5,459 nucleotides of DNA from an uncultured Bacillus sp. (GCA_934215995.1 CAKQBC010000180.1:1-5459), one strand, 5' to 3'; counted from the first letter of the stretch, positions 1 through 5,459 are shown. Numbers and translations are program-made. The notes: generated by a model not told the origin, from the sequence alone.

Positions 1-213
1 AACCAATCCGTTCGCACCCAGCATAAAGGCAATACCCGCACCGATTGCCGGAGACATCAGCATTTTGGCAACGGTTCCTATTGTGATCAATGCTTGGATG
101 TCCATCATTTTACCGATGTTCTCCAACAACAAACCAATACCAAGCGTTACGAAAATCGCCTGTGCAATACCTGTAGAAGCTTTGAAAATTCTCGGCATCA
201 TGTAGTCTTTCAT
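1..213 (-). CDS. PTS-IIC/PfoR-like membrane protein (N-terminal part, runs off the window)
   Basis: The first 71 residues of a membrane protein whose 3' end lies beyond base 1. It begins MKDYMMPRIFKASTGIAQAI and continues with hydrophobic, glycine-rich stretches (about residues 16-31 and 42-70, the latter including MSPAIGAGIAFMLGANGLV). From memory this resembles the PTS_EIIC_2 family, annotated either as PTS sugar transporter subunit IIC or as PfoR, the putative perfringolysin regulator. Members are polytopic proteins of roughly 340 residues that lack the phosphorylated IIA/IIB domains, and their true substrate is generally unproven. I chose the ATG at 213 because AGAAGG (229-224) sits 10 nt upstream. 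An in-frame ATG at 237 has no ribosome binding site. The gap to the ldh stop is only 39 bp with no terminator, so the gene is probably co-transcribed with ldh and may share its redox control. The family call is moderately sure; function is not known. Confidence 0.72.
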   Translation of the reverse strand, partial: MKDYMMPRIFKASTGIAQAIFVTLGIGLLLENIGKMMDIQALITIGTVAKMLMSPAIGAGIAFMLGANGLV

Positions 214-252
214 AGTTGCTCTACCTTCTCTCTGCATGATTTTAAAGTAAGA

Positions 253-1215
253 TTAAAGATTGATTTTTGCCATGTACTCTCTTAACACTTCATTCGATCT
301 CTCGAATTTCGCTTTTTCTTCAACTGTCAGATTCAATTCGACGATTTCTTTGATTCCCTCACGTGTGATGATCGCCGGAACCCCTGTACAAATGTCCTTC
401 ATGCCGTACTCGCCATCAAGGACGGAAGAAACAGCAATTACTTTATAATCATTATTGAAGATTGAGCGAGTGATATATGCTAATGCATTTCCAATCGCAT
501 AGTAAGTTGTTCCCTTGCGAGCCAAGATTTCAAATCCTGCTTTCTGAACCTGTACCGGGATTTCTTCCAAATCAATTCCACTGTATTTCTCTTTATGCTC
601 ATCCATAATTTGCTTGAATGGTTTCGTACCGATTGTTAAGTGTGACCATGCAACGAAAGATGAATCTCCATGTTCTCCCAGAACAAATCCGTGAATGCTT
701 CGTGGATCAACGTCAATGTGCTGTGAAAGAATTTGTTTTAGTCGGGAAGAATCGATGGAAGTACCTGTTCCGATTACTTGGTTGCGAGGCAGTCCTGATT
801 CCTTCCATACTAGATATGTGATAATATCTACCGGATTAGAAGCTACAAGGAAAATACCGTCGAAGCCGCTTGCCATTACGCCTTTAACAACAGATTTCGC
901 AATGTTTGCACTTACTTCCAGTGTATCCAGTCGAGTTTGGCCTGGTTTAGGAGGTCCCCCGGCAGTAATGATGACGATATCCATATCTGCACATTGCTCA
1001 TAAGTGCCTACGCTTACTTTTGTACGGGCCGTTGTTGTGAAATCTACACAATGTTGAAGGTCCATTGCTTCGCCCAACGCTCTTTCCGTATTAATATCTA
1101 TCAGCATAATTTCATCACAAATGTTTTGGTTAACCAATGAGTAAGCAGTGCTTGAACCGACAAAACCTGTACCCACGATTGCCACTTTTCTAGTCGAACA
1201 ATTCAATCTAATCAT
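253..1215 (-). CDS. ldh: L-lactate dehydrogenase
   Basis: Cytoplasmic NAD-dependent L-lactate dehydrogenase (EC 1.1.1.27), which reduces pyruvate to L-lactate and regenerates NAD+ in fermentation. It has 320 residues, normal for the family. The Rossmann motif GTGFVGSS is at 15-22, and Asp40 at the end of the second strand implies NAD rather than NADP. The mobile substrate loop [12 protein letters not shown] is at 86-97 with Arg95. NPVD is at 127-130. IDSSRL at 154-159 carries Asp155 and the carboxylate-binding Arg158. GEHGDS at 180-185 carries catalytic His182, and Thr237 lies in KGTTYY. His175 matches one fructose-1,6-bisphosphate site residue of bacterial LDHs; the partner arginine is Lys160. 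The position usually held by specificity residue Gln102 is Pro89, so 2-ketoacid preference deserves testing. The ATG at 1215 has AGGAG only 2 nt upstream, so the in-frame TTG at 1206 (317 residues) is a credible alternative start. Rex-like operators lie upstream, and the PTS-IIC-like gene follows after 39 bp. Confidence 0.95.
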   Translation of the reverse strand: MIRLNCSTRKVAIVGTGFVGSSTAYSLVNQNICDEIMLIDINTERALGEAMDLQHCVDFTTTARTKVSVGTYEQCADMDIVIITAGGPPKPGQTRLDTLEVSANIAKSVVKGVMASGFDGIFLVASNPVDIITYLVWKESGLPRNQVIGTGTSIDSSRLKQILSQHIDVDPRSIHGFVLGEHGDSSFVAWSHLTIGTKPFKQIMDEHKEKYSGIDLEEIPVQVQKAGFEILARKGTTYYAIGNALAYITRSIFNNDYKVIAVSSVLDGEYGMKDICTGVPAIITREGIKEIVELNLTVEEKAKFERSNEVLREYMAKINL

Positions 1216-1226
1216 CTCTCCTATAA
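1216..1226 (-). promoter_or_regulatory. ldh ribosome binding site with abnormal spacing
   Basis: On the minus strand the sequence before ldh reads TATAGGAGAG then ATG. AGGAG (1222-1218) is a strong Shine-Dalgarno but ends only 2 nt before the ATG at 1215. It is 11 nt from the in-frame TTG at 1206, closer to workable spacing. The site therefore argues that translation may begin at TTG (codon 4 of the longer frame). Confidence 0.6.
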
Positions 1227-1258
1227 AATGTTTTATATACTACAGAGAATAGAAAACG

Positions 1259-1287
1259 TCTATACTCCAGTAATATCGATTTTGTAA
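1259..1287 (-). promoter_or_regulatory. Possible proximal ldh promoter (P2)
   Basis: On the minus strand, TTACAA (1287-1282), a 17-base spacer, and TATAGA (1264-1259) form a weak sigma-A-like pair (3/6 and 4/6 matches). It would give a short leader of roughly 35 nt before ldh. The nearer Rex-like operator would lie just upstream of its -35. It is weaker than the distal promoter and could be chance in AT-rich DNA. Confidence 0.3.
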
Positions 1288-1312
1288 GATTGTTTGAAAA
1301 TCTTCATTCACT

Positions 1313-1330
1313 TTGTGAAATCTTGAGCAA
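1313..1330. promoter_or_regulatory. Rex-like operator, ldh-proximal copy
   Basis: TTGTGAAATCTTGAGCAA matches the Rex consensus TTGTGAAATATTTCACAA at 14 of 18 positions; the left half-site is perfect and the right half degenerate. Rex is the NADH/NAD+-sensing repressor of ldh and cyd genes in Bacillota (established). The site lies in the ldh leader, about 90 bases after the predicted distal start and just upstream of the possible proximal promoter. Assignment is by consensus match only. Confidence 0.5.
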
Positions 1331-1394
1331 GTTGTTACAAAAAAATTACCCAATCTCATGTTGCACACTATTTTCTGATAATTCTTGTTTGTTT

Positions 1395-1412
1395 TTGTGA
1401 AATATCGAACAA
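1395..1412. promoter_or_regulatory. Rex-like operator, promoter-proximal copy
   Basis: TTGTGAAATATCGAACAA matches the Rex consensus TTGTGAAATATTTCACAA at 15 of 18 positions. It begins about 9 bases downstream of the start predicted for the distal ldh promoter, a place where a bound repressor would block transcription. NADH would release Rex and induce ldh when respiration is limiting (known Rex behaviour, inferred here). A third half-site-like ATTTCAAAA follows at 1416-1424. Confidence 0.6.
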
Positions 1413-1426
1413 GTAATTTCAAAATA

Positions 1427-1456
1427 ATTATAAATGCTGTTTCTCCCAATTGAAAA
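1427..1456 (-). promoter_or_regulatory. Distal ldh promoter (P1)
   Basis: On the minus strand, TTTTCA (1456-1451, 4/6 match to TTGACA), an 18-base spacer, and a perfect TATAAT (1432-1427). Transcription should start near 1420, giving a leader of about 205 nt to ldh. The best Rex-like operator lies directly downstream at 1412-1395, which supports this as the regulated promoter. Confidence 0.6.
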
Positions 1457-1464
1457 GTGGTAAA

Positions 1465-1478
1465 TGAAAACAATAACA
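1465..1478. promoter_or_regulatory. cre-like site (possible CcpA binding)
   Basis: TGAAAACAATAACA fits the catabolite-response consensus TGWAANCGNTNWCA at every fixed position except the central G, which is A. It is centred about 50 bases upstream of the predicted distal ldh start, where CcpA sites are known to activate some glycolytic and fermentative genes. The central CG is usually the best conserved part, so the call is tentative. Confidence 0.28.
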
Positions 1479-1542
1479 AGAAAAACGAAAACACTATCAT
1501 ATCAGTGTCAGTTTTGTTAATTTCCTTCGAAACAAAAAGACA

Positions 1543-1782
1543 TTATTCATAAAAAATAACGCCCTTTTTTACTTTTTCACTATATTGAAAATCCTTAAAG
1601 ATATAAAATAGTTTTCTTGCTTCTGCAATTACAAACTGTGGATTTCCACCTCCCTTATCGCATATGGAGAATATCTCATATCCAGACAAGTGTCCCTTGA
1701 CCTCGTATTTTTAGCTTCCATCCGGGAATGTTGCTCGTTTAAGATAGCCTTCTTTTTTACACAAAAAATCCCCTTTATACAT
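1543..1782 (-). pseudogene. Probable small-gene relic, interrupted by one in-frame TAA
   Basis: On the minus strand an 80-codon frame runs from ATG (1782) to TAA (1543). A single in-frame TAA at 1713-1711 breaks it after residue 23. The first part reads MYKGDFLCKKEGYLKRATF...; after the stop, 55 sense codons read KYEVKGHLSGYEIF, then ICDKGGGNPQFVIAEARKLF, and end KKGVIFYE. The mixed charged and aromatic composition looks like a real soluble protein rather than noise. I see no in-frame ATG or GTG after the stop that would restart translation. The frame also stays open for several codons upstream of the ATG, up to a TAG in the terminator stem, so the original gene may have lost its 5' end. There is no convincing ribosome binding site. 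I do not recognise the family. Alternatives are a chance open frame or, less likely, a sequencing error in a live gene. Confidence 0.45.
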
Positions 1783-1800
1783 ATTCCGATATTTTCCTAC

Positions 1801-1849
1801 AAAAAAAGGACCCCCTTCCTATCTGAATATCAGATAGAAAAAGAGAGTC
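1801..1849 (-). terminator. Intrinsic terminator of the ABC transporter operon
   Basis: On the minus strand, GACTCTC at 1849 begins a long stem whose core is a perfect 8-bp arm (CTATCTGA, loop TAT, TCAGATAG; 1837-1819). It is extended outward by A:U, G:C and several G:U pairs to the GGGGGTCC arm ending at 1808, then seven T residues (1807-1801). It lies about 65 bp after the CydC-type stop codon. On the plus strand the G:U pairs become A:C mismatches, so termination should favour the minus strand. Confidence 0.85.
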
Positions 1850-1914
1850 ATTTTTAAACTTTATTTTTGATTTATTCTTTATAAATTACCGTCTTCTGTG
1901 CCTTCCTACTAAGT

Positions 1915-3591
1915 TTAAGCCACCCTAATCATGCCATCTTCAATGAGATACACCTGATCAGCCAACGCCAAAACAGCATCATCATGGCTAATGAGGATGA
2001 CCAGTTTATCGGCTGCATTCGCTTTGATCGATTGCAGGATGTGTTTTTCGTTCAGGACATCCAAGTTGCTTGTCGGCTCATCCAAAATGAAAACAGGTGC
2101 ATCTTTCAGGAACAGGCGGGCAAGCGCCAATCTTTGCAGCTGGCCGCTCGACATGTTCCCCGCAAATTCCTGCAAATATGTGTCCAAGCCGTCAGGCAGC
2201 TCTGCAATGAATTCATCGAGCCCGGCTTTTTTGCAGGCTTCGAGGATTTGGTTGTCCGTGTAACTGTTGCCATAAAGAGTGATATTATGGCGCAATGTAT
2301 CCGAGAAGACAGTCGTATGGGCATCTACCATCGAAATTTGCTCCACCATTTTTTCTCTGGATAACTGTTCGATGTTTTGATGATTGACAAGGATTTCTCC
2401 TTCGGTTGGTTTCAAGTCATGCAGCAGCAAAGAAATCAAAGTGGATTTCCCTGCCCCGTTCTCGCCTTTTATCCCAATGATATTGCCTTTTGACCAGGTA
2501 AAGTTGACGTCTTTGTATAAAAGCGGCTTCCCTTCGTATCCAAAAGCAAGCTGATTGAATTTAATATTCCGGATCTCATCGACTTGCCCTTCCCCGTCTT
2601 CTGCGATATCCGCTTCAATATTCAATACGCGAAGGACAGATTTGGCGCTGGCGAATGTATGGACAAGGCTTGCGCTAAGATGGGACAGTGCCAGACTCGG
2701 CCCGAAAGAAGAAAACAGAAGCAGCAGGGCCAGCAGCCCTTCTGATGCTGTCACCATCCCGCCAGTGTACAAATAAACCGTCAGCAGAATCTGAATGAAC
2801 ACAAATGCATACAGGCTTGCATCGGTGACAGCCTTCAGCAATCCTTCATGCTTCTTCAATTGCAGGGTGGTCCCGTTCAGCTCCTCGCTGAAGGAATCAA
2901 TCCGGCCGATAGTCTTTGTTTGCGCACCGAACACCAATAATTCTTTGATCCCTTTCAATGAGTCCATCAAAAAGCTGCTTAACCGGCCAAACCCATCCCG
3001 GTAATCCGCCCCGGCCTTCTCGCCAAAGCGGTAAACGAGTTTAGGGACCACATATGAGATTGTGATATAGGTAACCAAACCGGCTATCCCGTATAAGGGA
3101 TGGAAAAAGGCGAGGATCGATGCATAAATGATTGATGTCACCACGCCAATGAACACTGGTGCAATCGTATGTGCATAGAACACTTCCAGCAATTCCACGT
3201 CTTTCGTGACGACATTCATGAATTCCCCTTTTTGGAATGCCTGGATTTGGCGGTTGCCGAGTTTTCTAATTTTCTCAAATATCCGGTCACGGACGATTGC
3301 CAATAGACGAAAAGCAATATAATGCGTGCAATATTGTTCGCTCAAACGGAAAATGGCACGTAGCACTCCCCCGGCAATAACGATTCCGATCAATACGGGA
3401 AAAGGACCGAATTCAGCCAGGCCGCTCCATTGCAAAATGGCCATGCCCCCGAAAAAAGAGATTGTCGAAATCGACAAATAACCAAGCACCCCCAGGGTGA
3501 TCGTGAGGATCATATGCGGAAGCAGAGGCCTAAGCATCTGCATCAGCTGCTTTATATCTGTAAAATTAATTGCATGTTTTTGTTTCATCAT
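1915..3591 (-). CDS. cydC: CydC-type ABC exporter half-transporter (permease-ATPase fusion)
   Basis: A 558-residue inner-membrane ABC half-transporter, normal length for CydC. The transmembrane domain spans about 25-300 with six predicted helices (near 26-50, 62-82, 143-162, 166-186, 258-278, 285-300). EQYCTHYIAFRLLAIVRDRI at 85-104 is the stretch most like CydC. The nucleotide-binding domain has Walker A GENGAGKS (376-383), signature MSSGQ (480-484), Walker B VFILDE (500-505, catalytic Glu505), D-loop SNLD (508-511) and switch His536. The usual Q-loop glutamine is Ala424 (VDAH). In the known system CydC pairs with CydD to export cysteine or glutathione, keeping the outer compartment reduced enough for cytochrome bd assembly. 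The start at 3591 overlaps the upstream stop by one base (TAATG), and GAGGTG lies 8 nt upstream, so the two are probably translationally coupled. In B. subtilis the order-based names are swapped. Another heterodimeric exporter substrate cannot be excluded. Confidence 0.8.
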   Translation of the reverse strand: MMKQKHAINFTDIKQLMQMLRPLLPHMILTITLGVLGYLSISTISFFGGMAILQWSGLAEFGPFPVLIGIVIAGGVLRAIFRLSEQYCTHYIAFRLLAIVRDRIFEKIRKLGNRQIQAFQKGEFMNVVTKDVELLEVFYAHTIAPVFIGVVTSIIYASILAFFHPLYGIAGLVTYITISYVVPKLVYRFGEKAGADYRDGFGRLSSFLMDSLKGIKELLVFGAQTKTIGRIDSFSEELNGTTLQLKKHEGLLKAVTDASLYAFVFIQILLTVYLYTGGMVTASEGLLALLLLFSSFGPSLALSHLSASLVHTFASAKSVLRVLNIEADIAEDGEGQVDEIRNIKFNQLAFGYEGKPLLYKDVNFTWSKGNIIGIKGENGAGKSTLISLLLHDLKPTEGEILVNHQNIEQLSREKMVEQISMVDAHTTVFSDTLRHNITLYGNSYTDNQILEACKKAGLDEFIAELPDGLDTYLQEFAGNMSSGQLQRLALARLFLKDAPVFILDEPTSNLDVLNEKHILQSIKANAADKLVILISHDDAVLALADQVYLIEDGMIRVA

Positions 3592-5324
3592 TATGCTCCC
3601 ACCTCAAACCGGCCATGTTCCAGTGACTGCTGTTCCCGGTATAGGGCCGCATAATTCCCTTCCCGATCAAGCAGCGATTGATGGCTTCCGGTTTCTATTA
3701 CGCATCCGTTGTCCATCAATACGATTTCATCGCTGTTCACCAGATTTTCCAGACGATGTGTAATGACGATCACGGTCTTTCCGCTCGCCTTCAATTGTTC
3801 GATGATCTGGAAAATATCCTTTTCACTCTTCTTGTCAATATTGGCTGTCGCTTCATCAAATATCATCACCTCTGGATTTTTCAGAAGCATGCGGGCAATC
3901 GCCAGCTTTTGACGCTGCCCGCTTGATAGATTCAGCCCGCCGCTTATGACCGGAGCATATACATCTCCGCATAATTCCGAAAGCCTTACAAATTTAAGCA
4001 TGTCAACAGCTTCTTTTTCGGTAAGGGCCTCTTTTGCCAATTGCAGATTCGAAAACACAGTTCCTTCAAATAAATGAGGCGTGTTGTTTACACTTCCGAT
4101 CAGCTGCTGGACAGCACGTGCCGGAACATCGCCGAATGATACATTCCCGATGGCAATTTCACCTTCGGAAGGGTCTATGAACCGCTGCAGAAGATGGCTT
4201 ATTGTTGTCTTGCCGGAACCTGATTCACCTGCAATGCCCGTGAACTTGCCTTTACCGAATGCCAGATCAACCTGTTTTAACACTGTTTTTGGTTCATCGT
4301 AGGCAAAGGAGACATTACGCAGCACCAAATCGCCATCCAGCCCAGCATGAGTTTGTCCAGCTTCTTTCTCAACATCTGCTTCAAGCACTCCTGACAGCAG
4401 CTTAACGGCGCTTACTCCGTTCAGACCAACATGAAAGTACGAACCAAGCAAGCGGAGCGGCACGAAAAACTCGATCGATAATAATGCAAAGCAAATAAAC
4501 CCGAAGAACGACAAGTGCCCTTCAACAAATGATAGAATCGACATAACAATCCCTGCCGCCGTGCCACCATAAGCGACAAAATCCATGATCGTGATCGATT
4601 GCAATTGCATTCTCAATACCCGCATCGTCATGACACGAAATTCTTCCGACTCTTCATTCATCAAAGAATGAAAAGCACGGTCGCCATTATAAAGCTTCAG
4701 GACGTGAAGGCCCTGTACTCCTTCAACAAAGCGTTTTCCGACATTCAAGTATTTATTCCAATACGTATGGAAGATCCGTTTTCCGATTTTCACAGCCGAA
4801 ACAATCGAAACAGGAATCAAAAATACGGAAATTAATAGAATAAGCGCAATTTTCCAATTGATTGTAAGCAAGGCCAAGAACAGAATAAGCGGTGCCAACA
4901 GACTGTAAAACAACTGCGGCAAATAGCGGCTGAAGTAGGATTCGATGTTTTCGATCCCCTCTACACTCAGCTGGCTGATTTTGCTTACTTCCAGTTTTGT
5001 GATCTGTTTCGGTGTGAAGCTGAGGAGCTTCTCGAACAATTCTCGCCTTAATTTATATTTCAATTCATGGCTAGTATAATGTGTAAGCTTCGTAGAATAA
5101 TAATGGCAGCAACCTTTTACAAGCAAAAGAATGGCTGCTCCAGCAATCAATCCGCCAGTTATATCCACATCCTGGCCAATAAGCATCTTATGGAATAAAT
5201 CAGCAATGCTGAAAGCGATCGCTATATTAGCCAATAAGTTGATCACTTGAAGAACAGTAATCCAAACTAATATTTTGCTGATATCATACCTTTTCACATA
5301 CTGAATCATCTCTTTTTGAATCAT
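3591..5324 (-). CDS. cydD: CydD-type ABC exporter half-transporter (permease-ATPase fusion)
   Basis: A 577-residue inner-membrane ABC half-transporter, the expected partner of the following CydC-type protein. Predicted helices lie near 18-42, 58-75, 134-156, 159-180, 249-267 and 271-292. PLRLLGSYFHVGLNGVSA at 289-306 matches the stretch between membrane and ATPase domains that I associate with CydD. The nucleotide-binding domain shows Walker A GESGSGKT (366-373), signature LSSGQ (466-470), Walker B VMIFDE (486-491, Glu491), D-loop ANID (494-497) and His523. The Q-loop glutamine is replaced by Asn414 (VNNTPHLF). In the family the dimer exports thiols (cysteine, glutathione) for assembly of cytochrome bd and periplasmic cytochromes. 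The first ATG is favoured because AAGGAG (5340-5335) lies 10 nt upstream; Met6 has no such site. The start overlaps the upstream membrane-protein stop (ATGA). No cydA or cydB is visible here, so the link to cytochrome bd rests on family resemblance. Confidence 0.8.
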   Translation of the reverse strand: MIQKEMIQYVKRYDISKILVWITVLQVINLLANIAIAFSIADLFHKMLIGQDVDITGGLIAGAAILLLVKGCCHYYSTKLTHYTSHELKYKLRRELFEKLLSFTPKQITKLEVSKISQLSVEGIENIESYFSRYLPQLFYSLLAPLILFLALLTINWKIALILLISVFLIPVSIVSAVKIGKRIFHTYWNKYLNVGKRFVEGVQGLHVLKLYNGDRAFHSLMNEESEEFRVMTMRVLRMQLQSITIMDFVAYGGTAAGIVMSILSFVEGHLSFFGFICFALLSIEFFVPLRLLGSYFHVGLNGVSAVKLLSGVLEADVEKEAGQTHAGLDGDLVLRNVSFAYDEPKTVLKQVDLAFGKGKFTGIAGESGSGKTTISHLLQRFIDPSEGEIAIGNVSFGDVPARAVQQLIGSVNNTPHLFEGTVFSNLQLAKEALTEKEAVDMLKFVRLSELCGDVYAPVISGGLNLSSGQRQKLAIARMLLKNPEVMIFDEATANIDKKSEKDIFQIIEQLKASGKTVIVITHRLENLVNSDEIVLMDNGCVIETGSHQSLLDREGNYAALYREQQSLEHGRFEVGA

Positions 5325-5459
5325 GCGGGTGTTTCTCCTTGTCTGATAGTAGGGATTCTGATCATAACTATCAGTTTCACCAATGCGACGGTCAGAAGTA
5401 CCATCCTGACGTGAGGGTGGTCAATAAGGACTCCGCTTATGAGCAGCAATGCGTATACG
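5321..5459 (-). CDS. Unidentified membrane protein, C-terminal 45 residues (5' end outside the window)
   Basis: An open frame enters at 5459 and stops at TGA (5323-5321). It gives two hydrophobic segments, VYALLLISGVLI and MVLLTVALVKLIVMIRI, separated by a short polar DHPHVR link, and a polar tail IPTIRQGETPA. The stop overlaps the next gene's start as ATGA, so the two are co-translated in one operon. It does not look like the end of CydB, the neighbour expected in a cydABCD operon. A UbiA/MenA-type prenyltransferase involved in menaquinone synthesis would fit both the two closing helices and the respiratory context. That is a weak guess from 45 residues, and a small oxidase-associated subunit is equally conceivable. 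That it is coding is fairly sure because of the overlap and hydrophobic pattern; its identity is open. Confidence 0.6.
   Translation of the reverse strand, partial: VYALLLISGVLIDHPHVRMVLLTVALVKLIVMIRIPTIRQGETPA
5335..5340 (-). promoter_or_regulatory. Ribosome binding site deciding the CydD-type start
   Basis: AAGGAG on the minus strand, 10 nt before the ATG at 5324 and inside the end of the upstream frame. It fixes the start at the first ATG rather than the in-frame ATG five codons later, and supports translational coupling. Confidence 0.7.

Larger units (their letters stand above)
1313..1430. repeat. Imperfect 36-bp direct repeat containing both Rex-like sites
   Basis: The stretch 1313-1348 aligns without gaps to 1395-1430 with 29 of 36 identical bases, at an offset of 82 bp. 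Similarity extends past the 18-bp operators through a shared CAAGT and a CAAAA plus AT-rich tail. This suggests a duplicated control element rather than two independently arising operators. The 82-bp offset is close to eight helical turns, placing both copies on the same DNA face. Confidence 0.6.
1216..1914. other. Long intergenic region between the ABC operon and ldh
   Basis: Nearly 700 bp, visibly more AT-rich than the flanking genes and with no intact gene supported. From right to left it holds the tail after the CydC-type gene (1914-1850, nothing recognised), the terminator (1849-1801), the broken small gene (1782-1543), an AT-rich stretch without clear signals (1542-1479), and the ldh control region (1478-1216). 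An 86-codon frame over the ldh control region is judged spurious. Confidence 0.7.

Noticed and set aside
1240..1500. Minus-strand 86-codon open frame with a hydrophobic N-terminus upstream of ldh
   Set aside because: No Shine-Dalgarno before its ATG. It covers the distal promoter, both Rex-like operators and the direct repeat, and begins upstream of the predicted transcript start. Composition looks like translated AT-rich DNA.
1491..1508. ACACT / AGTGT dyad with an 8-base spacer upstream of the ldh promoter
   Set aside because: Only 5-bp arms and no match to an operator I know; easily a chance occurrence.
1512..1537. Inverted repeat TTTTGTT / AACAAAA with a 12-base loop just after the broken small gene
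   Set aside because: The stem has a single G:C pair and no following T tract on either strand, too weak to call a terminator.
1984..2364. Plus-strand 126-codon frame and others inside the ABC and ldh genes
   Set aside because: They lie antisense to strongly supported coding sequence, have no ribosome binding sites or recognisable domains, and read as shadows of the real genes.
1..5459. CRISPR array, tRNA/rRNA genes, insertion sequence, toxin-antitoxin or defence system
   Set aside because: No regularly spaced repeats, no tRNA- or rRNA-like stretch, no transposase-like frame or terminal inverted repeats, and no small paired toxin-antitoxin frames were seen on either strand.

Overview
The window looks like a chromosomal segment from a low-GC Gram-positive bacterium (Bacillota). 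A fermentative, oxygen-tolerant lineage such as Lactobacillales/Carnobacteriaceae fits best, but that placement is an inference from protein resemblance and gene content. Supporting signs are AGGAG-type ribosome binding sites, a FBP-type bacterial L-lactate dehydrogenase, a PfoR/PTS-IIC-like membrane protein directly after it, and CydDC-type ABC half-transporters. Every supported gene lies on the minus strand, so transcription runs from high to low coordinates.

Right part (5459 to 1915): the last 45 codons of an unidentified membrane protein overlap a CydD-type ABC half-transporter by 4 bases (ATGA). That gene in turn overlaps a CydC-type half-transporter by 1 base (TAATG). The two ABC proteins should form one heterodimeric exporter, in the known family a cysteine/glutathione exporter needed for cytochrome bd assembly. 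The operon ends at a G:U-rich intrinsic terminator (1849 to 1801).

Middle (1914 to 1216): about 700 bp without an intact gene. It holds the terminator, a probable dead small gene (1782 to 1543, one in-frame TAA), and then the control region of ldh. That control region has a promoter with a perfect TATAAT, a possible second promoter, a cre-like site and two Rex-like redox operators 82 bp apart within a longer direct repeat.

Left part (1215 to 1): ldh, followed after 39 bp by the start of a PTS-IIC/PfoR-like membrane protein that runs off the window. The two are probably co-transcribed.

The theme is redox balance. The exporter would support respiration through cytochrome bd. LDH regenerates NAD+ by reducing pyruvate when respiration is limiting. 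The Rex-like operators would tie ldh expression to the NADH/NAD+ ratio. I see no clear new defence or mobile system. The points most worth checking are the doubled Rex-type operator, the non-canonical Q-loops in both ABC proteins, the proline at the LDH substrate-specificity position, and the dead small gene.
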